DNA of 7,421 nucleotides from Burkholderiales bacterium (GTDB lineage: Bacteria; Pseudomonadota; Gammaproteobacteria; Burkholderiales; Burkholderiaceae_C). A program made the position numbers and the translations under genes. The DNA is taken from NCBI GenBank assembly GCA_011391855.1, contig JAABPT010000061.1:1-7421 (forward strand), given 5' to 3'. This document shows positions 1 to 5,130 of this stretch, piece after piece; positions within the stretch are counted from its first letter, which is position 1, and every line of letters begins with the position of its first letter. The notes under the pieces were generated by a model. That model was not told the origin of the DNA and searched no databases. It worked only from the letters and a program-made list of their open reading frames with translations.

Positions 1-82
1 CCAGCACCAGGCAGTGCAGGTGGATGTTCAGGTTGGCGGCAGACCCGAAGCGCTGGATCAGCGTGACGGCGCCGCCGCGGCC
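1..82 (-). pseudogene. IS91-family transposase fragment (truncated, continues off left edge)
   Basis: Read on the minus strand from about base 82 down to base 1, one frame gives GRGGA followed by VTLIQRFGSAANLNIHLHC and LVL. This is the very recognisable core of IS91-family (Y2, HUH-type rolling-circle) transposases, where a conserved 'RGGAVT.IQRFGS..NLN.H.H' block sits in the catalytic region and contains an H-x-H pair. The resemblance stops abruptly upstream of about base 82: the same frame continues as unrelated Arg/Pro-rich residues to an in-frame stop at 149-151, with no transposase N-terminus. So this is an interior piece whose 5' part has been lost. The 3' part lies outside the window and may or may not be intact. 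Neither the hairpin end nor the target-site tetranucleotide of an IS91 element can be identified here. The family call rests on motif recall, not a search. Confidence 0.8.
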
Positions 83-399
83 GCTGCTACAGGGCCACCC
101 TCGGGGGGCCACGGCACGAATACGACCGGCTGCTTCGGGGCGCCGAGTTCAGGACATCGTATGTCGCCGAAGGGTCGGTCACTGCCGACCGCGGACGTCG
201 GCTATCCGGTCGCTGAACTTGGGGGTCAGCTATCGGGCGGCAAGATCGCTCACCCTGCTGTCGCTGACCGACCCGTTGGCGACATTCGCGTCCCTGGACT
301 CATCGCCCGAAAGGTGCCGGTCGTCTACGTGCGATGCGCATGCAGGACGGTACCCTACCCAAGGCGCGCGAGGATGAGCCTTGAGCCTAGGCAATGGAG
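83..399. other. Non-coding stretch with no recognisable gene
   Basis: Open frames cross this stretch in several readings, but none shows the G/C-rich third-position pattern of the neighbouring genes, and none gives a protein I recognise. It contains small perfect inverted repeats. One is GACAT-CGT-ATGTC (153-165). Another is GGTCGG-TCACTG-CCGACC (173-190). Neither is followed by a T tract. The stretch lies between the transposase scrap and a broken minus-strand gene start, so it is best read as scrambled or decayed accessory DNA. Confidence 0.5.
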
Positions 400-499
400 G
401 TTCGGCGCGCGCCGGGTAGCGCACGGTCTTGGCCGCCGCCGTGCCCATGAGCAGCGCTCCCATCAGGACCGGGGCAACTTTCCAAAAGTCCGCATTCAT
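230..499 (-). pseudogene. Broken small secreted-protein gene (start and signal peptide only)
   Basis: An 89-codon minus-strand frame opens with ATG at 499-497, preceded by a good Shine-Dalgarno run (GAAGGAAG about 5 nt upstream). Residues 1-23 look like an export signal: short N-region MNADFWK, hydrophobic core VAPVLMGALLMG, then TAAA and a likely cut before KTVRYPARAE. Codons 1 to about 33 (roughly 499-400) use G/C third positions like true genes here. After that the codons become mixed (cct, cca, ttg, agg, gct, cat) and the residues form no recognisable domain. I infer that the true gene was cut near base 400 and the rest of the frame is chance read-through. It starts 164 nt after the stop of the upstream regulator gene on the same strand. 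A genuine short exported protein remains possible. I do not recognise a family. Confidence 0.4.
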
Positions 500-663
500 C
501 CCGCTTCCTTCGCATCAAGCCAACGCGGCGAACCCTTCGCCAGGCGGCGAGCGGGGTTACATCTCGGACCCGACGGGTCGCTTGCCGCGAATGATCAACC
601 GAATGGCGGCGGGGCGCACGTCAAGCCAAGAGCCGGAGAACAACCACCGTCCTCCTGCCGTCG

Positions 664-3300
664 TCAAGCAGCAAACGGAGCCGGCGCATTCGCGGTCACA
701 GGGTCATCCAGGGTCAGCCGCGCCACTTCCACATCCCCCATCGCTGCACCTTGCGTGTAGATCCCCTTCAACTCGCCCGCTGTGAAGACTTCGCGCACCG
801 CTGCGCTGGCAAGCTCAAACGGCCGCCGCAGCGCGGCTTCGCGCCGCCCGGGGCGCCAGGCGTTGTGTACTTCGGCGCGGCCCAGGGCCAGCGCTGCTTC
901 GCGCAGCCGCCCGCGCGCACTGGCCAGCTGCGCCAGCTGGTCCAACTGCAGCCACAGCGTTCCGTCCTTCGAGCGCACATCAACCGCTTCACGCGCATGG
1001 ACCGCGGCCTCGTCGAGCCGGTTCAGCTCGCTCAGGTAGGTGGCCATGTCGCCCAGCAACATGCCGATGCGGCCACTGGCACTTAGTCGCCGCGCCGCGT
1101 CCAGACCGCGCTGGGCTTGCCCCAGCGCTAGATCGAAGCGGCCAGCCAGCGCATGGAGTTGCGCGCTGGCCAGGCCCAGCAAGGCCTGCGCAGACATGTT
1201 CGCGGGCAGCCCAGCGGCCACCCTGCGCGCTTGCTCACCCACCGCGAGCGCTTCTTCCAGGCGACCAAACTGGCCTAGCGCGTGGCCGGTGGTAAACAAG
1301 TGGGTCCCCCACTGGATCGGGCTGCCGGCAGGATCAAACGCATCGGCCATGGCCTCCAGCGCGGCCATGGTGGGTGCCTCTTCGCCGCGCAGGGCACGCA
1401 TGTGGGCCAGACTGCTGTAGGCCATGAAGCGGGCCAGCCGGTCGTCGAGCTGCGCGTACAGCGTAGCCGCACGCTCGGCCGCTGCGCAGTCTTCTGTCGT
1501 CGCGCGGCGAAACGCGTGGCGCGCGTAGCCCAGCTGTAGACGGGCTTCCAGCGCGGCCGGCGTGGTGGCGTCGACACGCTCCAGCGCGTCGCGGCAGCGC
1601 CGCAGTCCTTCCAGCCGCAGGCCGACCCGCGGCCAGATCCAGGCCGCTGCTCCGGCCAGCTGCACGTGTTGCAGCGCCATCGTCGGCTGCGACCCGAGCC
1701 AGTCGAGTGCGGCGCGCAGGTTGCCAATGTCCGCCGCGCGCGTCTGCGCCATTTCGCCGGCGGCGGGTTGGGCGCGCTGTTCGGCACTCAGCTCGAAGAC
1801 CGGTAGCAGCGCGGCACACATGCGCTGCATCACCCGCCCTTTCTCTCCAGCGGTGTCCAACTGCTCCAGGGCGAATGCACGCGTGCTGTCCAGCAGGCGC
1901 AGGCGTGCGCCGTCGCTGACCCGCAGCACCAGCGACCTGTCCACCAGCGCCTGCAGCGGTTCCAGCGTGTCGGTGTCGCCGTCTGCGGAGTCCGCTGCCA
2001 CGGCTTCGGCCGCGGCCAGCGAGAAGCTGCCCGCAAACACACCCAGCCGCCGAAAGATGCACCGCTCATCGGCATTCAGCAGCGCGTGGCTCCACTCGAT
2101 CGCTGCGCGCAGCGTGCGCTGCCGCTCGGGGCGCAGCTCGCGCTCACGCCCCGGGCCGGCGGCCAGCACACGCAGGTGCTCGCCGAGCCGCTGCCGCAGG
2201 CCGGCCAACCCCAGCAGCGGCACGCGCGCGGCCGCCAGCTCAATAGCCAGCGGCAGGCCGTCGAGCCGCTGGCAGATGGCCACCGCATCGGCAGCGTTGC
2301 CGGCATCCACCGCAAAAGCCGGGTCGCGACTGCGAACCCGCTCGATCAACAGGGCCACCGAGCCGCAGGCCAAGGCTTCGGGAAGCGTGGCCCTGTCCTG
2401 CGGCACAGCCAGTGACGCCAGGCGAAGCACCTGCTCGCTGCGGCAGGCCAGCGGCTGCTGGCTGGTGGCCAACACGCGAACCCGCGGCGCGTGGCGCGCC
2501 AGCGCGTCCACCAGTTCACCCACTTCTCTCAAGCGGTGCTCGCAGTTGTCCAGCACCAGCAGCAAGTCGCGCGTCTCCAGCACGTCCACCAGCTCGGCCG
2601 GGGCCGCTTGCAGACCCGGCAGGCCGATGCCCAGCGCGCGCGCCACCGCCTCGGCCACCGGGGCACCCTCGGCCACGCCGGCTAGCTCGATCAGATGGAC
2701 CGGTCCGGCCCCTGCATCAGCCTGCTGCTGCGCCAGCATCGCCGCGGCCAGCGCCAGCCTCGTCTTGCCCACCCCGCCGGGGCCGACCACGGTGACGATG
2801 CGGTGCTTTGCCAACAGCGCTTGCAAGGCCAGCAGATCGGGGTCGCGGCCGATCAGCGGCGGCAGGTCATGTGGCAGCCGGGTCGACGGTGCGGTCGCCG
2901 GCCGCGCAGCGCCAAGTGCGCCCCGCGGCGGCCTTGGCGCTGCGCGGCGTTCGAACGGCAGATCCAGCAGATAGCCGCGACCCGATACGGTGCGGATGGC
3001 GTCGGCCCCGAGCAGTTTGCGCAAGGCGCTGATGAGCACCTGCAGCCTGTTCTCTTCGACCATTTTGCCGGGCCACACGGCTTGCAACAACTCGTCCTTG
3101 TGGGTCACGCGCCCGGCCCGGTCGGCCAGGGCCACCAGCAGGTCGAAGGCACGGCCGCCCAGGTGCACCGGGACACCGTCCACCAACAGCTTCCGAACAT
3201 CCCGGCGCAATTCGTGGCGGGGAACCGCTCCGGCGCCGCCGACCAAGGCGCCTTGGGTCCCGGTTGATGCCGCTGTCCCCGAGTTCTTCTTCTTCGTCAT
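664..3300 (-). CDS. Winged-helix / STAND ATPase transcriptional regulator
   Basis: An 878-residue cytoplasmic regulator. Residues ~28-112 are an OmpR/PhoB (CadC-like) winged-helix DNA-binding domain, with the usual order of a GRAFDLL core, HKDEL, the W-P-G turn, then ENRLQVLISALRKLLG and the wing SGRGYLL. A Pro/Ala-rich linker (~118-146) leads to a STAND/AAA-type ATPase: entry motif LIGRD (149-153), Walker A GPGGVGKT (173-180), Walker B LLLVLDNCEH (246-255), sensor-like LATSQQPL (277-284) and GLPLAIELAAAR (348-359). A helical segment at ~410-475 is followed by alanine-rich, TPR-like helices to ~830, probably the ligand or partner-sensing part. There is no membrane segment or receiver domain. 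An in-frame stop (TAA, 3324-3322) leaves ATG 3300 as the only sensible start, although its Shine-Dalgarno is poor. It is divergent from the SMP-30-like gene, whose control is a possible but unproven role. Target and inducer are unknown. Confidence 0.9.
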   Translation of the reverse strand: MTKKKNSGTAASTGTQGALVGGAGAVPRHELRRDVRKLLVDGVPVHLGGRAFDLLVALADRAGRVTHKDELLQAVWPGKMVEENRLQVLISALRKLLGADAIRTVSGRGYLLDLPFERRAAPRPPRGALGAARPATAPSTRLPHDLPPLIGRDPDLLALQALLAKHRIVTVVGPGGVGKTRLALAAAMLAQQQADAGAGPVHLIELAGVAEGAPVAEAVARALGIGLPGLQAAPAELVDVLETRDLLLVLDNCEHRLREVGELVDALARHAPRVRVLATSQQPLACRSEQVLRLASLAVPQDRATLPEALACGSVALLIERVRSRDPAFAVDAGNAADAVAICQRLDGLPLAIELAAARVPLLGLAGLRQRLGEHLRVLAAGPGRERELRPERQRTLRAAIEWSHALLNADERCIFRRLGVFAGSFSLAAAEAVAADSADGDTDTLEPLQALVDRSLVLRVSDGARLRLLDSTRAFALEQLDTAGEKGRVMQRMCAALLPVFELSAEQRAQPAAGEMAQTRAADIGNLRAALDWLGSQPTMALQHVQLAGAAAWIWPRVGLRLEGLRRCRDALERVDATTPAALEARLQLGYARHAFRRATTEDCAAAERAATLYAQLDDRLARFMAYSSLAHMRALRGEEAPTMAALEAMADAFDPAGSPIQWGTHLFTTGHALGQFGRLEEALAVGEQARRVAAGLPANMSAQALLGLASAQLHALAGRFDLALGQAQRGLDAARRLSASGRIGMLLGDMATYLSELNRLDEAAVHAREAVDVRSKDGTLWLQLDQLAQLASARGRLREAALALGRAEVHNAWRPGRREAALRRPFELASAAVREVFTAGELKGIYTQGAAMGDVEVARLTLDDPVTANAPAPFAA

Positions 3301-3428
3301 CCGCTGCGAATCTACAGAAATTTAAAGGTTTCCCCAAAGACCTGGAGCGGCAAAAAGTCCACAGTGCGGGCATCGCAATCACGCAGGGCACGCAGGTGAA
3401 GCCGATGTCGGCGCCGGCAGCCCCGCTG

Positions 3429-3466
3429 TGGGCCTCGGTTCTTGCCGTAGCGAGGCCCATTTTTTT
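3429..3466 (+). terminator. Canonical intrinsic terminator without an upstream gene
   Basis: TGGGCCTCG (3429-3437) and CGAGGCCCA (3451-3459) form a perfect 9-bp GC-rich stem around a 13-nt loop, followed at once by seven T (3460-3466). This is a textbook Rho-independent terminator acting on plus-strand transcripts. No T tract follows it on the minus strand. The nearest upstream DNA on the plus strand is only ~128 nt of intergenic sequence and then the antisense of the regulator gene. It must therefore end a small RNA, an antisense transcript, or a gene that has since been lost. Confidence 0.85.
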
Positions 3467-3472
3467 ACCCGG

Positions 3473-3683
3473 CCACTTTGGCCCAAGGAGGGCAGCGGCG
3501 CGTGGGGCTACCGCTGCGGTAACGGCCTTAACGTCGGCGCCGGCAAGCAGAGCAGCTAGTTCTTTGCCGTGGCTGTGCGCCCCGGCGATGTGACCGCCTT
3601 CTGTGCCGGAGCCACAGACGCTGGCACTGGCACTGCTGGCGCTGGGTGCGACGGTGGTGACGCGCAGAAGGCGGCCAGGTTGA
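3473..3683 (+). pseudogene. 3' remnant of a PEP-CTERM (exosortase-sorted), DUF1566-like protein gene
   Basis: The frame from 3473 reads PLWPKEGSG, then AWGYRCGNGLNVGAGKQSS, a TAG stop (3557-3559), then FFAVAVRPGDVTA. After a one-base shift near 3599-3603 it continues VPEPQTLALALLALGATVV, then TRRRRPG and TGA (3681-3683). The end is a classic PEP-CTERM sorting signal: the V-PEP motif, a hydrophobic helix and an arginine cluster. This signal is recognised by exosortase, which sorts proteins to the outside of some Gram-negative bacteria. The preceding 'AW...NG......K.....A.AVRPGDV' pattern resembles the C-terminus of DUF1566/Lcl-type domains that often carry this tail. TAG was probably TAC or TAT (Tyr). 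Only about 68 codons remain, and no 5' part or start is visible upstream, where an unrelated terminator sits. With two lesions plus truncation, it is a dead gene unless the two lesions are sequencing errors. Confidence 0.75.
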
Positions 3684-3716
3684 GGCTTCGGCCCTTCGTG
3701 GGCTTCGGGCCTCTTT
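3682..3716 (+). terminator. Hairpin just after the PEP-CTERM remnant, probable old terminator
   Basis: Starting inside the TGA stop codon of the PEP-CTERM remnant, GAGGC (3682-3686) pairs with GCCTC (3709-3713), and GCCC (3691-3694) pairs with GGGC (3700-3703) across a TTCGT loop. TTCG/TTCG internal strands separate the two stems. Only TTTC follows, so the T tract is weak. Its position right behind the stop suggests it once ended the PEP-CTERM transcript. It now lies in the possible leader of the SMP-30-like gene. Confidence 0.45.
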
Positions 3717-3726
3717 CGGGGGTTTG

Positions 3727-3740
3727 GGGGCGGTAGCCCC
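3727..3740 (+). promoter_or_regulatory. Short leader hairpin upstream of the SMP-30-like gene
   Basis: GGGGC (3727-3731), loop GGTA, GCCCC (3736-3740) is a compact stem-loop that ends 20 nt before the Shine-Dalgarno sequence of the next gene. It is followed by the T-rich run TCTCTTGTGTT. It could be part of the mRNA leader or a weak terminator. I saw no convincing -35/-10 pair in the 89 bp before the ATG, so the promoter may lie further upstream, within the pseudogene. Confidence 0.3.
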
Positions 3741-3772
3741 TCTCTTGTGTTCCTTCAACTGGAGAAGAAGAA

Positions 3773-4867
3773 ATGATATCGATCGCCGACCACTTCAGGC
3801 AGCCACTTCGCAAGCTGCGCCTCGCAGCCTTGATCGTCGCGTGCGCAGTCACGGGGGTTGCTCTTCCTGCTGCCGCACAGCCAAGCGGCAATGACCCAAA
3901 GCCGAAGATCGGGCCGGTAGTTCCGTTCGGCAATCTACGCGCCGTCGGCGGACTCGAGGGCCTGGCGATCTCGCCCAGGAACGAGGTCTACGCCGCAGCC
4001 CAGGTCGAGGGCATCATCTATCGCATGACCCCCGAGGGCGAAGTCTCCGTGTTTGCCAACTTCGGGTTCAACGTGGAGGACATCTTTCTAGTCGGCCTGG
4101 CCGTGGCCGGCGACCACAGCGTCTACGCGGCCGTCGTCGGATGCAACAGGGCCGATCTGAATGGCGTGTGGCGCGTTGATGCCAGCGGTCAACCCACACT
4201 GGCGTTTCCGATGCCGGTGACGACAGGCACGTGCGGCGGGTCGATTCCGAATGCCCTGGCGTTCGACGATAAAGGCAACCTCTACGTGACCGAGTCCGCT
4301 CAGGGCGAGGTGTGGCGCCTCGGGGCGCAGGGCGCGGAACTCTGGGTCCGGGATGACCTATTGAAGGCCAGGCCCGAGTCGTTGAATCAGGTGGGTGTCG
4401 ACGGCATCGCGTATCGCAAGGACAGCCTCTGGGTCAACAACCTGGACACCGGCACCATGATCGAGATCCCGATCCAGAAGGACGGCCGCGCTGGTATCCC
4501 GCGCCTGTTTGCGGTGGGTCTCGGACATCCGGACGGGCACCAGTTCGACGTCCAGGGCAACCTGTGGGTCACGAACCTCGGGTACGAGGAGTGGGATGCG
4601 TTCGATGGTTCCAGCCGCAACGTGTTGCGCGTGAGTCCGGACGGAAAAGTCGAGATCGTGATCAGCACGGAGCAGTTGCGCGGATCCACCGGGTCCACCC
4701 TGCTGCCGGCCAGCCCGGTATTCGGCTTCGGTCGCGAAAGCTCGACGCTATTCCTTGGCGGGGCGCTCCTGAACCCGGGCGATCCGAACCCCAACGTCGC
4801 GAAGGTCAAGGTCGGGATGCCGGGCATGAGGCTGCCGCAGTTCACGCAGCCGAAAGACAAGCAGTAG
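3773..4867 (+). CDS. Secreted SMP-30/gluconolactonase-like beta-propeller protein
   Basis: 364 residues with a long export signal. Basic residues (RQPLRKLR) precede a hydrophobic core (~17-31), with likely cleavage after the AAA at 33-35. The mature ~329 residues show repeated propeller-blade patterns, such as LEGLAISPRNEVYAA (61-75), ALAFDDKGNLYVTES (161-175) and FDVQGNLWVTN (258-268), typical of the SMP-30/gluconolactonase/NHL six-bladed group. By analogy with SMP-30, E62, N160, N222 or N223, and D254 (in HPDG) could be the metal ligands. C124 and C154 might form a disulfide. A periplasmic lactonase or related hydrolase is plausible, but the substrate is unknown and a non-enzymatic NHL-type role is possible. 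The start is well fixed: an in-frame TAG lies at 3734-3736, and GGAGAAGAAGAA directly precedes the ATG. The gene is divergent from the STAND regulator and 263 bp upstream of yejA. Confidence 0.8.
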   Translation: MISIADHFRQPLRKLRLAALIVACAVTGVALPAAAQPSGNDPKPKIGPVVPFGNLRAVGGLEGLAISPRNEVYAAAQVEGIIYRMTPEGEVSVFANFGFNVEDIFLVGLAVAGDHSVYAAVVGCNRADLNGVWRVDASGQPTLAFPMPVTTGTCGGSIPNALAFDDKGNLYVTESAQGEVWRLGAQGAELWVRDDLLKARPESLNQVGVDGIAYRKDSLWVNNLDTGTMIEIPIQKDGRAGIPRLFAVGLGHPDGHQFDVQGNLWVTNLGYEEWDAFDGSSRNVLRVSPDGKVEIVISTEQLRGSTGSTLLPASPVFGFGRESSTLFLGGALLNPGDPNPNVAKVKVGMPGMRLPQFTQPKDKQ

Positions 4868-4877
4868 TTGACTGGGT

Positions 4878-4900
4878 CCCGGCGGGCTCTGCTCGCCGGG
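4878..4900 (+). terminator. Strong hairpin after the SMP-30-like gene, no T tract
   Basis: CCCGGCGGGC (4878-4887), loop TCT, GCTCGCCGGG (4891-4900) form a 10-bp stem with one G-T wobble, 10 nt after the stop codon. The sequence after it (TGTCAGCTGC) has no T run, so it is not a canonical intrinsic terminator. It may stabilise the mRNA end or help Rho-dependent ending. Its position supports separate transcription of yejA downstream. Confidence 0.45.
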
Positions 4901-5051
4901 TGTCAGCTGCATGCGCTCGTGGCGCTACGGCGCCGATTCCGTCACCAGCAGGGAAGCCGATTTGCTTCGACACGGGCGTTCAGACAGCGATGAGTTCAAC
5001 CACGCGGACACGAAAGCGCACGCTCTAGCTCAAGGCTGACCGCACGCGCGA

Positions 5052-5086
5052 AATTGCTGTCAGTGCGGAGCAATTGCCCGTACATT
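5052..5086 (+). promoter_or_regulatory. Candidate yejA promoter overlapped by an inverted repeat
   Basis: AATTGCT (5052-5058) and AGCAATT (5069-5075) are a perfect 7-bp inverted repeat with a 10-bp spacer, the geometry of a dimeric repressor or activator site. It overlaps a weak sigma70-like promoter: CTGTCA (5057-5062), 18-bp spacer, TACATT (5081-5086), each matching 4 of 6 consensus bases. Transcription would begin near 5093, about 40 nt before the yejA ATG. Both the promoter and its regulator are inferences from sequence alone. Confidence 0.35.
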
Positions 5087-5130
5087 CGCACGCCGGCTGA
5101 GTCGCACGGATCAGCGGTCTTGGAGAAGAC

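Noticed and set aside
403..414. 12-bp perfect palindrome CGGCGCGCGCCG
   Set aside because: Simple alternating GC symmetry is expected by chance in DNA this GC-rich; no second copy or promoter nearby.
14..760. 248-codon plus-strand open frame across the left region
   Set aside because: It runs across the antisense of the transposase scrap, the broken small gene and the end of the regulator gene; composition is random-like and no family is recognisable.
1562..2974. 470-codon plus-strand open frame antisense to the regulator gene
   Set aside because: It is a mirror of the high-GC regulator codons: Ser/Arg/Ala-rich with no domain, while the opposite strand carries clear winged-helix and Walker motifs.
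3509..3521. 13-bp near-perfect palindrome TACCGC-T-GCGGTA as an operator for the divergent regulator
   Set aside because: It falls inside the PEP-CTERM remnant, where the same bases encode G-Y-R-C-G of the conserved segment, so the symmetry is most simply a by-product of coding sequence.
3264..3593. 109-codon plus-strand open frame across the regulator start and the intergenic region
   Set aside because: It reads through the antisense of the regulator start and the intrinsic terminator, and is out of frame with the PEP-CTERM remnant; no protein features.
3830..3846. Lipobox-like I-V-A-C in the signal peptide of the SMP-30-like protein (C24)
   Set aside because: The hydrophobic core continues past this cysteine to a good signal peptidase I site (AAA, 33-35), so ordinary secretion is more likely than lipidation.
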